Shown: piece by piece, positions 47,750 through 57,164 of the stretch
How the letters are laid out: each line of letters starts with the position of its first letter
Numbering within the stretch: position 1 is the first letter of the stretch
Origin: Desulfobulbus alkaliphilus
GTDB taxonomy: Bacteria; Desulfobacterota; Desulfobulbia; Desulfobulbales; Desulfobulbaceae
Length of the DNA: 64,000 nucleotides
Reading direction: 5' to 3'
Assembly (NCBI RefSeq): GCF_016918545.1
Contig: NZ_JAFFQC010000003.1
Coordinates: forward strand, 62,001-126,000
Program-made: the position numbers and the translations under genes
The notes under the pieces: model-generated
Told to the model about the DNA's origin: nothing
Database searches by the model: none
The model's input: the letters and a program-made list of their open reading frames with translations, nothing else

Positions 47750-48064
47750 AATGGTCCTTGGGTATTTCGTGCCGGATTCAACGTACTCGGTCACGCTGAC
47801 AATACAGGCGCTGGATACATCAAGCAGGTACATACCCTGTGGCCGATACTGATTCAACCCCAGTTTTCTCGTCCACGATCAACGAATACTTCCGGTCATG
47901 GGCAAAAGCGCCCCTGGCTCTCACTGCCGCAGCTTTCAAAATACCCGGCCACACGATCACGACCAAGTATTTTTACAGACAAAAACAAAAAACCCTGCCG
48001 CTGACGACAGGGTTGATACATAAACGGTCCGCCCGAACTATTCGGGGGAACGAGAAACATCGCT
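47750..48064. other. Intergenic region between polA and the HPF-CSD gene
   Basis: 315 bp without a gene; contains a minus-strand terminator (47981-48014) for the HPF-CSD gene and, left of it, the presumed polA promoter region. Confidence 0.55.
47981..48014 (-). terminator. Rho-independent terminator after the HPF-CSD gene
   Basis: Minus strand: AACCCTG / CAGGGTT stem with a 10-base loop, followed by TTTTGTTTTTG. Confidence 0.75.
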
Positions 48065-48607
48065 TCAGGCGTTATCCATCCGCACCCAGGTAGCCTGGAG
48101 ACCTTTTTCTCCCTCTTCCAGGGCCAGCAGGACTTCATCTCCCTCGGACAGATCACTCATGGCAACATCACGAAGGACGTTGGCGTGAAAAAAAACATCT
48201 CGCTTATCGTTGGTTACAATAAATCCATACGCATCATCGGGCATCAACTTGCGGATGATCCCCGAGGATTTAGCATCAACGGCACCGACCTGAACCTTGG
48301 CGCCTTTATGGTTCTGTTTCTTTTTAACGATTTCCTTCAACTGCAGTCCTAAAACATCAAAGGCTTCAACCAGCAGCGAGCGGACACTTTCACCCCATCG
48401 TTTGACCGCTACTGTATCATTGGGAACAGAGGCAACAAGGCGGACCTCGTAGCCCCCCTCTTTATACCCGGAGGTCGCTTCGATGGTCACACGCAGATGC
48501 AGGACAAAATTGGCATAATGGCGAATCAATTTATTGCGCTCTTCCTCTATCTTTTCCTGCCAGCTCTTCCGGATGTCAAGATTTTTAGCCTCGATTTTCA
48601 GTTCCAT
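48065..48607 (-). CDS. HPF/RaiA-like ribosome hibernation domain fused to a cold-shock domain
   Basis: 180 residues. Residues 1-105 resemble the S30EA/HPF fold (MELKIEAKNLDIRKSWQEKI, HLRVTIEATSGYKEGGYEVR, WGESVRSLLVEAFDVLGLQL). Residues about 112-178 form a cold-shock domain: SSGIIRKLMPDDAYGFIVTN (RNP1-like with YGFI), KRDVFFHANVL (RNP2-like VFFH) and DLSEGDEVLLALEEGEKGLQ. Predicted to bind ribosomes and RNA under stress or stationary phase; the activity is inference from the domain pair. It differs from long HPF, whose C-terminal domain dimerises ribosomes. Transcribed alone, divergent from hemH. Confidence 0.85.
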   Translation of the reverse strand: MELKIEAKNLDIRKSWQEKIEEERNKLIRHYANFVLHLRVTIEATSGYKEGGYEVRLVASVPNDTVAVKRWGESVRSLLVEAFDVLGLQLKEIVKKKQNHKGAKVQVGAVDAKSSGIIRKLMPDDAYGFIVTNDKRDVFFHANVLRDVAMSDLSEGDEVLLALEEGEKGLQATWVRMDNA

Positions 48608-48894
48608 ACAGATCCTCCACAGAGAAAGGGGTCAGCGGCCCCATGCCGCTGCCTTGAGGTCATCTCACGGCATCCATGTTCATGTATTTTCCAAGCGGCG
48701 GCAAACGCAACGTGTAAGGGGCGGTCCCTGAAGGGGACGCATGAAGAGAGTCTGTGCGATCCGCACAAAAAAAAACCGTTATTGGCAGGATACCGTTTGA
48801 TCATAGTATTAATATAGCCATTGAAGGGAAAAGAAATCAAGTGGCCATGTACAATTTCTTGACGGTTGGCCAATCCTGCCGGTAGATTGATGCC

Positions 48895-49848
48895 ATGAAT
48901 ACAAGCAAAAAAATCGGTGTGCTCCTCCTCAACCTTGGGGGGCCTCGTCAACTGGAGGATGTCAAACCCTTCCTGTTCAACCTGTTTTCCGACCGGCAGA
49001 TCATTCGCCTTGGTCCTGCTTTTCTCCAGAAAACACTGGCCCGTATCATCGCCCATCGCCGTGCGCCCAAAAGCAGGGAGTATTATCGCCGGATCGGCGG
49101 CGGTTCACCCATTCTGGAAAAAACCAGGGAACAGGCGCAGGCGCTTGAGGACATCCTGGGACAAGAAGGCGATTTTCTGGTTCGGCCGTGCATGCGGTAC
49201 TGGCACCCCTTTGCCCGCGAGGCTCTGACGGAAATGGCTGCAGCCGGGGTAGATGAACTCATCGCCCTTCCGCTCTATCCCCAGTACTCCCTGGCCACAA
49301 CCGGCTCATCCCTCCAGGATCTGTACCAGACACAGGCACGATATGGACCGGATGTCCCTCTCCGGGAAATACGATCATGGCCTGCGGAACCCAACTACAT
49401 CGCCTGCCTGGCGGCCCGAATAAAGGAGGGTCTGCACCGCTTTGGCGACCAACCGGTCCAATTGCTGTACAGCGCCCACAGCCTGCCCGTTCGCTTTATT
49501 GAGGAAGGCGATCCCTATGTCACTGATCTGGAAAAGACTATCAAGGCCCTTGAAGAGCAGACCGGTCTCAAAGGGGAACTCTGTTACCAGAGCCGCAGCG
49601 GACCGGTCCAATGGATTGGTCCGTCAACACCGGAACTGCTGGCCCGGTCAGCCGCGGCTGGCACCAGCAACGTGCTGGTAGTCCCGTTGTCCTTTGTTTC
49701 CGACCATGTGGAAACCCTCTATGAAATTGACATCGAGTATCGCCAGATGGCCGCGGATCTGGGAATGCGCCTGGAATGCACCCGAGGTCTCAACGACGAT
49801 CCCCTCTTTATTGACGCCCTGCGCAACCTGGTACGAACAAGTCTGTAA
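48895..49848 (+). CDS. hemH: Ferrochelatase (protoporphyrin or coproporphyrin type)
   Basis: Inserts Fe(II) into a porphyrin in heme synthesis. 317 residues. Signatures: GVLLLNLGGPRQLEDVKPFL at the N-terminus, YYRRIGGGSPILEKTREQAQ, CMRYWHPFAREALTEM, VQLLYSAHSLPVRFIEEGDP (catalytic His), CYQSRSGPVQWIGPSTPELL and VPLSFVSDHVETLYEIDIEY (catalytic Glu). No membrane anchor seen. Many sulfate reducers make heme by the siroheme-dependent (Ahb) route, so a ferrochelatase is worth noting. No other heme genes adjoin. A full-length repeat follows. Confidence 0.95.
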   Translation: MNTSKKIGVLLLNLGGPRQLEDVKPFLFNLFSDRQIIRLGPAFLQKTLARIIAHRRAPKSREYYRRIGGGSPILEKTREQAQALEDILGQEGDFLVRPCMRYWHPFAREALTEMAAAGVDELIALPLYPQYSLATTGSSLQDLYQTQARYGPDVPLREIRSWPAEPNYIACLAARIKEGLHRFGDQPVQLLYSAHSLPVRFIEEGDPYVTDLEKTIKALEEQTGLKGELCYQSRSGPVQWIGPSTPELLARSAAAGTSNVLVVPLSFVSDHVETLYEIDIEYRQMAADLGMRLECTRGLNDDPLFIDALRNLVRTSL

Positions 49849-49876
49849 GCCCATCGACCAGCAATATATTCTTTGC

Positions 49877-50094
49877 TCTGAACCCGTGACGGCAGGGCGC
49901 ATGTTTTGGATATATCTTGCTTTAATCATGTTATAATTGCAGCTAAACCATTGACAATACCTTTCACCAGCCGCCCTTCGGGGCATCCGTCCGTACGCCA
50001 TCTTCATTGCCCGTAACCGTCCGATAAAGTCTACTTTAATCGAACGGTCACGAACAACGAAGCTGACGCACGGACGAACGCTCACGGATTCAGG
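49877..50094 (+). repeat. Dispersed repeat, full-length copy 18
   Basis: 218 bp, TCTGAACCCGTGACGGC to GCTCACGGATTCAGG. The minus-strand promoter (TTGTCA, 16 bp, TATAAC at 49957-49930) and the long palindrome around AAAGTCTACTTT are both intact. Between convergent hemH and rodA. Confidence 0.95.
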
Positions 50095-50105
50095 TTTGCC
50101 TGTAT

Positions 50106-50138
50106 GCTGACGTGCGGACGATCCCACCCGGATCCAGG
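50106..50138 (+). repeat. Dispersed repeat, right-end fragment in tandem (copy 19)
   Basis: GCTGACGTGCGGACGATCCC then ACCCGGATCCAGG, directly after copy 18 and ending 1 bp before the rodA stop; a second partial right end. Confidence 0.75.
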
Positions 50139-50139
50139 C

Positions 50140-51276
50140 CTATGGCCTGAAATCTGGAGATGGCACCGGTGAGGCGGGAAAGCTGCGCATCCGCACATTC
50201 ATCAAAAGACCGATGGCCAGCATATTGGTCAGCAAAGACGAGCCCCCATAGCTGAACAGAGGTAAAGGCACCCCGACTACCGGCAACAGCCCCATGATCA
50301 TGAAGAGATTGATCACTGCCTGCCAGAAAATGAGCATGACACAGCCGAATGCAAGCACGGTCCCCAATTTATCCTTGGCGGACATGGCGATATTGACACC
50401 CCAGATGAGCATAAAAAAATAACAGCTCAAAAAAAAGACCGAACCGGCAAACCCCCACTCCTCCGCCCAGACAGCAAAGGCGAAATCCGTATGCCGCTCA
50501 GGCAGAAAATGCAGGTGCCCCTGGGTCCCCTCAAGAAACCCTTTACCAAATACCTGACCAGAGCCGACAGCGATTTTGGACTGCAGGATCTGATATCCGT
50601 GGTGCATGGGATCACTTTCCGGATTGAGAAAGGTCTCGATTCTCTTCCGCTGATACTCCTTGAGCAGATATTTCCAGCCCACAAAAGCGCAAAGCAGCCC
50701 TGATCCTCCGAGGATACCGATCGTTGCCCATCGCAGTTTGACAAAAAGGGTCAGGGTCACGAATATTACAACCAGAATGAGAGCAGTGCCCAGATCGGGC
50801 TGCTTGAGAACAAGCACAAAGGGGATTATCGTCAAAATCACAGGTTTGATCAGGTCGCGCAGACGGTACCCGCCGGCCACCTCGGTATTGGCATAATACG
50901 AGGCCAACACCAGGATGAGGATCAGCTTGGCCGGTTCTGAAGGCTGGAGGTTGAAGAAACCAAGATCGATCCACCGCTGGGCACCGCCGATGGTTTTTAC
51001 GAAAAGCAGGGTATAGAGAAGCAGGATCAGTGTAAAAAAATAGAGTACGAAACCGAGTTTAGCCAGCTTCTGATAGTCCTGGGTGATCACCAGCACGATG
51101 GACACCAGCCCGACAGTAAAAAACAACAGCTGCCGGTAAAAGATCCCGGAAACACCGGTGTCGGCACTGTAGGTTGCACTGTACAGGTTGATAAGCGCCA
51201 TGCCGGAAACAAGGAGCAGCATGAGCAGCATGACCCAGTCAAAATGCTGGAGTAAACGTCGGTCAAATCGAAGCAT
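50140..51276 (-). CDS. rodA: Rod shape-determining protein RodA (SEDS glycan polymerase)
   Basis: Peptidoglycan glycosyltransferase of the elongasome, paired with PBP2. 378 residues with about ten membrane helices. SEDS signatures: GGAQRWIDLGFFNLQPSEPA in the middle, LKQPDLGTALILVVIFVTLT, RHTDFAFAVWAEEWGFAGSV, and GLLPVVGVPLPLFSYGGSSL near the C-terminus. The start ATG 51276 has CAGG nine bases upstream, and that CAGG comes from the terminus of the adjoining repeat copy. Downstream of pbp2 on the same strand. Confidence 0.96.
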   Translation of the reverse strand: MLRFDRRLLQHFDWVMLLMLLLVSGMALINLYSATYSADTGVSGIFYRQLLFFTVGLVSIVLVITQDYQKLAKLGFVLYFFTLILLLYTLLFVKTIGGAQRWIDLGFFNLQPSEPAKLILILVLASYYANTEVAGGYRLRDLIKPVILTIIPFVLVLKQPDLGTALILVVIFVTLTLFVKLRWATIGILGGSGLLCAFVGWKYLLKEYQRKRIETFLNPESDPMHHGYQILQSKIAVGSGQVFGKGFLEGTQGHLHFLPERHTDFAFAVWAEEWGFAGSVFFLSCYFFMLIWGVNIAMSAKDKLGTVLAFGCVMLIFWQAVINLFMIMGLLPVVGVPLPLFSYGGSSLLTNMLAIGLLMNVRMRSFPASPVPSPDFRP

Positions 51277-51284
51277 ATCTTGTA

Positions 51285-51411
51285 CCTGAATCCGTGATGG
51301 CTGGACTCTTGCTTTGGATATATCCCGCTGTAATTATTTTATAATTGCAGCAAAATCCTTGACAATACCTTGTACCAGCCGCCCTTGGGGGCATCCACTC
51401 ACGGATCCAGG
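51285..51411 (+). repeat. Dispersed repeat, internally deleted copy 20
   Basis: 127 bp: left half (CCTGAATCCGTGATGGCTGG through GCCCTTGGGGGCATCC) joined to ACTCACGGATCCAGG. The deletion junction resembles that of the copy at 24082. It lies between pbp2 and rodA, ending nine bases upstream of the rodA start codon. Confidence 0.92.
51338..51365 (-). promoter_or_regulatory. Promoter inside repeat copy 20, reading into rodA
   Basis: Minus strand TTGTCA (51365-51360), 16-bp spacer, TATAAA (51343-51338); predicted start about 55 bases before the rodA ATG. Confidence 0.6.
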
Positions 51412-51509
51412 TTGCAACAATCAGATCAGATTGCCGGCGCCAGGGGGAGGCATCGATGAATCCTCGGGCAGCAACGCTCCGAGCAAAGGATTCAGTGCAC
51501 GCACCACTA

Positions 51510-53567
51510 TCAATGGGAAGGTTGCCCTGCCGGCAACCAGGTGTCGTCGTCTTCATACACAGGGAAACCAACGTCGATGAGCATGTCTTCGGACAGCATT
51601 ACTGGTTGCCTGCTGCGCAGTTCCTCCTGCTCAACTGCGCGCGCCTGCTCACGAAACTTATCCTCAAAATACCCGTTGAGAACCGCAGCGGCGATGGGGG
51701 CCGCCACCGAACTGCCATGCAAACCATGCTCCACCAGGACAGTCACTGCAATTTCAGGATTGTTTGCCGGTGCAAAACAGGTAAACCAGGCATGGTCTCT
51801 GAATCTGTAGGGTATGTCTTCATCTTTCAGGCCTCGGTACTGCTTCAGACGCACCACCTGCCCGGTCCCGGTTTTGCCGCCGACAATTATTCCTTCGGCA
51901 TCGAGTCTTGCTCTGCGGCCTGTTCCCCGCTGACCGTTCACCGCTTCCACCATTCCGTCTCGAATCAGTTTGAGCCACCGGCCCTGGCCGGTCAGGCGGT
52001 GGAGAATATTCGGTTCAAAAACTTCGATCACCTGCCCATCGGGATCGACCACCCGTTCGACTATCGCCGGTTGAAAAATGGTACCACCGTTGGCAATGCC
52101 AGCGGTCATCATGTTTAATTGTACCGGGGTCACGAGATTGAAGCCCTGGCCAATAGCAATAGAGGTTGTTTCCCCCTCCATCCATGGTTCGCCATGGCGC
52201 CTTCTTTTCCAGTCCGCAGTCGGGACGAGGCCCGGCTTCTCATGTTCCATTTCTATCCCGGTCAAGGCGCCGAAGCCGAACATACGCGCGTATCTGGCGA
52301 TCCGATCGACACCAAGTTTAAGCCCAACGTTATAAAAATAGACGTCACAGGATTCTGCCATAGCCTTTTTGAGATCGACGTGACCATGGCCCCCGCGTCT
52401 CCAGCACCGGTAGATTCGATTGCCGAAGCGAAAATGTCCCGGGCAGTAATAGGTCGACTCCGGGGTGATGATGCCTTCGGACAGACCGGCAAGGGCCGTG
52501 ACGGCTTTATAGGTTGATGCCGGGGGGTACTGCCCCTGAACCAGTTTATTCACCAGGGGGTGCAGCGGGTTGTCGAGCATTTCCTGCCAGGCCCGATGCG
52601 AGATACCGCCGATAAACTCCTCAAGATGCAGTGCCGGCGCGCTGGCCAGGACCAGCATGCGGCCGGTATTGATCTCCATGGCCACCACCGCGCCGGCGCG
52701 GTTGCCCTCGGCCATCAGGTCTTCCGCGATTTTCTGCAACTCCATGTCAAGAGTGAGATAAAGATCATTGCCCGGCAGAGGCTCCAGCCCTTTCAAATTT
52801 CTCTGCTCGAACCCAAGCGCATTGACCTCCATGAATTCCCGGCCCTTTTCTCCGCGCAGATCCGGTTCCCGCAGACGCTCCAGCCCCATCTTGCCGATAA
52901 TGTCGCCCCCCCGGTACACCTGTCGGTCCATGCGATCCAGTTCTTCCCGACTGATTTCTCCCAGGTAGCCGATAAGATGCGAGGCCAGATTGCCATAATG
53001 ATAGACACGCAACGGAACGACTTCAATTTTGATCCCGGGTAAATGCATGCGGCTGTTTTCAATGCGTGCCACGGTTTCCCAGTCGATATCCTCGGCCAGT
53101 CGGACCGGAATATGCGCGGGAACTCCGGACATTTTGCGGACTCTTTCAAGCAGGACGGAAGCATCCTGGTTAAGGATTCTGGTCAGATTTTTCAGCCAGG
53201 CATCGTCGATCCGGTTGCTCTCACGAACCCAGGTCACATTGAAGGAAGGCCGGTTGGTAACGATTTCCCTGCCGCGGCGATCATAGATATTACCCCTGGG
53301 GGCAACAATCTCCAACGCACGAACCCGGTTAGAATCCGCCAGTTGGCTATACCTCTCTCCCTCTTGAATCTGCAGGAACCAGAGACGGGTGATCGCAATG
53401 GCGAAAAAGATAGTGAGCAGGGCCAGTGAATAAAGCGCCTTTTTTTTAAACCCGTTGAGATTGCTCTCATCCCTTTGATGCAGGGGGGTTACCCCACCGT
53501 CATGCCTTCGCCCACTGTCGAGCAAAGGTTCGGCCCGCTTTCGGTTCTGTTTATTATTTCGCTGCAT
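51510..53567 (-). CDS. mrdA: Penicillin-binding protein 2 (elongasome transpeptidase)
   Basis: Cross-links new peptidoglycan during elongation. About 685 residues: a basic cytoplasmic tail, one membrane helix (ALYSLALLTIFFAIAITRLW), the pedestal domain (EIVAPRGNIYDRRGREIVTN) and the transpeptidase domain with all three motifs: S-x-x-K in YPPASTYKAV, S-x-D in MAESCDVYFYNVG (S-x-N position) and K-T-G in VGGKTGTGQVV. The start is uncertain: ATGs at 53567, 53597 and 53624 all lack a clear ribosome binding site, and the last abuts a repeat end. Part of mreBCD-pbp2-rodA. Confidence 0.93.
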   Translation of the reverse strand: MQRNNKQNRKRAEPLLDSGRRHDGGVTPLHQRDESNLNGFKKKALYSLALLTIFFAIAITRLWFLQIQEGERYSQLADSNRVRALEIVAPRGNIYDRRGREIVTNRPSFNVTWVRESNRIDDAWLKNLTRILNQDASVLLERVRKMSGVPAHIPVRLAEDIDWETVARIENSRMHLPGIKIEVVPLRVYHYGNLASHLIGYLGEISREELDRMDRQVYRGGDIIGKMGLERLREPDLRGEKGREFMEVNALGFEQRNLKGLEPLPGNDLYLTLDMELQKIAEDLMAEGNRAGAVVAMEINTGRMLVLASAPALHLEEFIGGISHRAWQEMLDNPLHPLVNKLVQGQYPPASTYKAVTALAGLSEGIITPESTYYCPGHFRFGNRIYRCWRRGGHGHVDLKKAMAESCDVYFYNVGLKLGVDRIARYARMFGFGALTGIEMEHEKPGLVPTADWKRRRHGEPWMEGETTSIAIGQGFNLVTPVQLNMMTAGIANGGTIFQPAIVERVVDPDGQVIEVFEPNILHRLTGQGRWLKLIRDGMVEAVNGQRGTGRRARLDAEGIIVGGKTGTGQVVRLKQYRGLKDEDIPYRFRDHAWFTCFAPANNPEIAVTVLVEHGLHGSSVAAPIAAAVLNGYFEDKFREQARAVEQEELRSRQPVMLSEDMLIDVGFPVYEDDDTWLPAGQPSH

Positions 53568-53624
53568 TTTTTTAAAAAAAACGGGCAGCGCATCCATGAT
53601 TTTTGCAGAAACTCTCTTCAACAT

Positions 53625-53724
53625 TCTGAATCCGTGACGGCTAGACTCTTATTTTCAATATATATTTTCTGTAATCAAATAAAAAGGACGGCGGCCTATT
53701 GAAACAATCCACCTTCACCCGCTA
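53625..53724 (+). repeat. Dispersed repeat, degenerate left-part copy 21
   Basis: TCTGAATCCGTGACGGCTAG then a diverged AT-rich interior; resemblance fades after CCACCTTCACCCG. It lies directly upstream of the pbp2 gene. Confidence 0.7.
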
Positions 53725-53754
53725 CGCGAACAGAAGCTCTCATCCAGAAGCATG

Positions 53755-54297
53755 TCAGGCCCGGCGCCGACGGCGGTTATCCGGCCGCAGGCGTAATCTG
53801 TTCCAGGGGACAATACTGCGTTGAGCGTTTTTTTTCACCATTTCGAAGCCAAGAAACAAGGGGTAGGTAAAGGCAACCACCAGCGCAGCCCGGACAAGCA
53901 TCTGCCACCACGACCAGACAACCTGTTCTCCGGTCTCAAAAAAGCGGAGGAGAAAAAAAACGCACCAGGAGACCGCGAGGAAACTCATGCCCACCAGGGG
54001 AATCTGGTACAGCGATTCATTGACTGGCAGACGATCTACCACAGCCCGGATACTGAAGTACCCACAGAGGCAGAGAAAGGAGTACATGCCCACTACTGTT
54101 CCAGAAAGGACATCAAGAACACACCCGAGAGGCAAAAGGACAAAGAGGCTGCGTAACAGATCAAGGCGGTAGGCGAGATAGGCCACGAGAATATAATACA
54201 AATCCGGGGCAAACAGCCACACGGGCGTCGGCATGAATACGGTAGTCTGGAACAGTACCAGAAACACTCCGATGAGAATATAGTAGACAACCAGCAT
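53755..54297 (-). CDS. mreD: Rod shape-determining membrane protein MreD
   Basis: 180 residues from ATG 54297 (AAGGA seven bases upstream). A small integral membrane protein with about five helices: MLVVYYILIGVFLVLFQTTV, FAPDLYYILVAYLAYRLDLL, FVLLPLGCVLDVLSGTVVGM (with the family's typical G-x-x-x-D region), PLVGMSFLAVSWCVFFLLRF, AALVVAFTYPLFLGFEMVKK. Works with MreB and MreC in the elongasome. Position between mreC and pbp2 confirms the call despite low sequence conservation in this family. A 330-bp gap separates it from mreC. Confidence 0.9.
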   Translation of the reverse strand: MLVVYYILIGVFLVLFQTTVFMPTPVWLFAPDLYYILVAYLAYRLDLLRSLFVLLPLGCVLDVLSGTVVGMYSFLCLCGYFSIRAVVDRLPVNESLYQIPLVGMSFLAVSWCVFFLLRFFETGEQVVWSWWQMLVRAALVVAFTYPLFLGFEMVKKNAQRSIVPWNRLRLRPDNRRRRRA

Positions 54298-54627
54298 GAC
54301 GTGTCCTTTGGCGTACCCGCTCACCGGGCACATTTGAACAAGATTGGTACCCGGGAGCGCCTGCAAGGTAATCAGTCACAGGGATTGTCCCTGTGTGGAT
54401 TGTCACACGCCTGTGCTGTTCCTGTGCACAGACGTCCCCGGATTTGTCCAGACGTCGCTGCCCGTCATGGCCCTGGTCATGGGGCCAGCAGCGGTTGTGC
54501 AGAGATGGGGCACTTGGAGTAGTTTCCCTGGCAAGCTTGTATCAGCGGTTTCTCTGTGGACAAACAAGTATGGTGTGGAGAATCAGAACCTCGGGACGTT
54601 GACCATCTTGCGACTGCTCTGCATGAA
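54298..54627. other. Intergenic region between mreC and mreD
   Basis: 330 bp, unusual inside an mre operon. No gene seen; contains a perfect short palindrome CACAGGGA-TTG-TCCCTGTG (54377-54395) in an otherwise unstructured stretch. mreD may have its own promoter here. Confidence 0.5.
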
Positions 54628-55509
54628 TCAGAACGCGTCCATCTGCTGCAGTTCGGATATATCCCGTTGTTCAATGACCAGAAGGTGTTCAAGGGTCTGG
54701 TAATCGACCGTCGGCGTTACCTCAATCTCGTGAAACATTCCTCGCGGCTTTTTTATCACTCTGGATACCACCCCCACAGGAAGGCCGGTGGGAAAGACAC
54801 CACCGTAGCCGGCGGTGACTACATAATCGCCCTCTTCGACCTCCACGGTTTTCAAAATGTACTCAAGCCGATACGTCAAGGTCCCCGTCCCTTTGAGAAT
54901 CCCCCGGACCCTGGATTTCTGCAGCAGGACATCAATGGCACTGGATGGAGCAATGGCCAGGAGGACCTTGGAGTAATTGGGAGAAGTGGTAAAAACCTGT
55001 CCGACGACGCCTTCGCTGTTCACCACGGGATTGCCTTTGACTATACCACTGTTGGAGCCTTGATCGATAATAATGGACCGGAACCAGACAGACGGATCCT
55101 TGCCGATGACCGAGGCCGCGATGGCAGGGCGGGAAAGTCCGTCCCGGAACCCCAGGAGCCTGCGAAAGCTGGCGTTGGTGGCCATGGCTTCACGACTTTT
55201 GTTCAACAGCTCTTCTTTTTCCTGCAGTTGGATGAGCAGCCTGTTATTTTCTTCACGCAGCCGAAGAGAGTCCTGAAAGACAACGAGATGATCGTCGACG
55301 AAGTTCTTCACCGACGAAGTGGTGAATGTTACCATTTTCTGAAGAGGACCAACCGCCTCCAGCACCAGCTTATGCATGGCACCGAATTTCTGGGTTCCCA
55401 GGGTAGAGACAAGAAAAATCAGCGTCACGGTCAACAGAAAACCGGCCAGGAAAACAATACGAAAGAGTCGAAAACGGCTGCTGCGTTTTCTGATGGTTTT
55501 TTTTCTCAT
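54628..55509 (-). CDS. mreC: Rod shape-determining protein MreC
   Basis: Periplasmic elongasome scaffold. 293 residues: a basic N-terminus (MRKKTIRKRSSRFRLFR), one membrane helix (VFLAGFLLTVTLIFLVSTLG), a coiled coil (LRLREENNRLLIQLQEKEEL) and the beta-barrel domain (VIGKDPSVWFRSIIIDQGSN, VVNSEGVVGQVFTTSPNYSK, SSAIDVLLQKSRVRGILKGT, GDYVVTAGYGGVFPTGLPVG). 76 bp after mreB on the same strand. Classic mreB-mreC-mreD order. Confidence 0.95.
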   Translation of the reverse strand: MRKKTIRKRSSRFRLFRIVFLAGFLLTVTLIFLVSTLGTQKFGAMHKLVLEAVGPLQKMVTFTTSSVKNFVDDHLVVFQDSLRLREENNRLLIQLQEKEELLNKSREAMATNASFRRLLGFRDGLSRPAIAASVIGKDPSVWFRSIIIDQGSNSGIVKGNPVVNSEGVVGQVFTTSPNYSKVLLAIAPSSAIDVLLQKSRVRGILKGTGTLTYRLEYILKTVEVEEGDYVVTAGYGGVFPTGLPVGVVSRVIKKPRGMFHEIEVTPTVDYQTLEHLLVIEQRDISELQQMDAF

Positions 55510-55585
55510 TGAAAAAACATGTCAATCGCTTGTGACTCCAGGATCGGCAACACAGAAAACTGGAGGCATCAAGCCGCTCTGATCA

Positions 55586-56629
<1,044 letters not shown>

Positions 56630-56785
56630 TCACCTGAAGGAGTCTAAAAAGGTATCGGCTCATTGCCGGGCAAACCTGTTCATCGGGACGATGCTCTGCA
56701 TAGCCCGACAAAATGAGTACATTACCAACAGAACCAGAGCTTGGCAATCTATATGGCGGAGGCTTGAAAAAGAATAGAGAAAAAC

Positions 56786-56814
56786 TTGACAGGATCTGTG
56801 CAGGCATGGTAATT
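56786..56814 (+). promoter_or_regulatory. Probable promoter of tRNA-Ala
   Basis: TTGACA at 56786-56791, a 17-bp spacer and a weak -10 (GTAATT, preceded by TG). The tRNA begins about 19 bases later. Confidence 0.45.
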
Positions 56815-56832
56815 GGCTCTGCAGAAAAATAA

Positions 56833-56908
<76 letters not shown>

Positions 56909-56943
56909 TTAGACAGTCCAACGGTGTCCGACACCGTTCCTTA

Positions 56944-56976
56944 AACCCGCATCCTGCCAAGGATTGCGGGTTTTTT
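56944..56976 (+). terminator. Rho-independent terminator after tRNA-Ala
   Basis: AACCCGCATCCT / AGGATTGCGGGTT stem with one bulge, then six Ts. Confidence 0.8.
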
Positions 56977-57019
56977 GTTGTCCGCTAACATCCGAGGTGA
57001 CATGTTATTATCCATGTTT

Positions 57020-57074
57020 TTTGGGGGTACATTTGGGGGTGTTTCGGGGTACCTCCAAACAAAATACCCCCAAA
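57020..57074. repeat. Cluster of TTTGGGGGTA-like motifs beside tRNA-Ala
   Basis: Three direct copies (TTTGGGGGTA at 57020-57029, TTTGGGGGTG at 57032-57041, TTTCGGGGTA at 57042-57051) and one inverted (TACCCCCAAA at 57065-57074). Short spaced repeats beside a tRNA recall the arm-type integrase sites at the edges of tRNA-integrated elements; no integrase gene is found in the window. Confidence 0.55.
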
Positions 57075-57164
57075 CCAGTCTTGCAAAGGCGAACTCAATG
57101 CGGGGGAGTGTTTTCGTCAATCCAAGGGCAAGCCTGGAGAGAATATAGTTATCAGTCAAGCGCA

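Noticed and set aside
54377-54395. Perfect palindrome CACAGGGA-TTG-TCCCTGTG as a regulator operator for mreD
   Set aside because: Only one site, no promoter hexamers recognised around it and no regulator nearby; noted in the intergenic entry only.
57020-57074. Spaced G-rich motif cluster considered as a CRISPR array
   Set aside because: Units are 10 bp with 2-bp or irregular spacing and mixed orientation; no repeat-spacer pattern and no cas genes.
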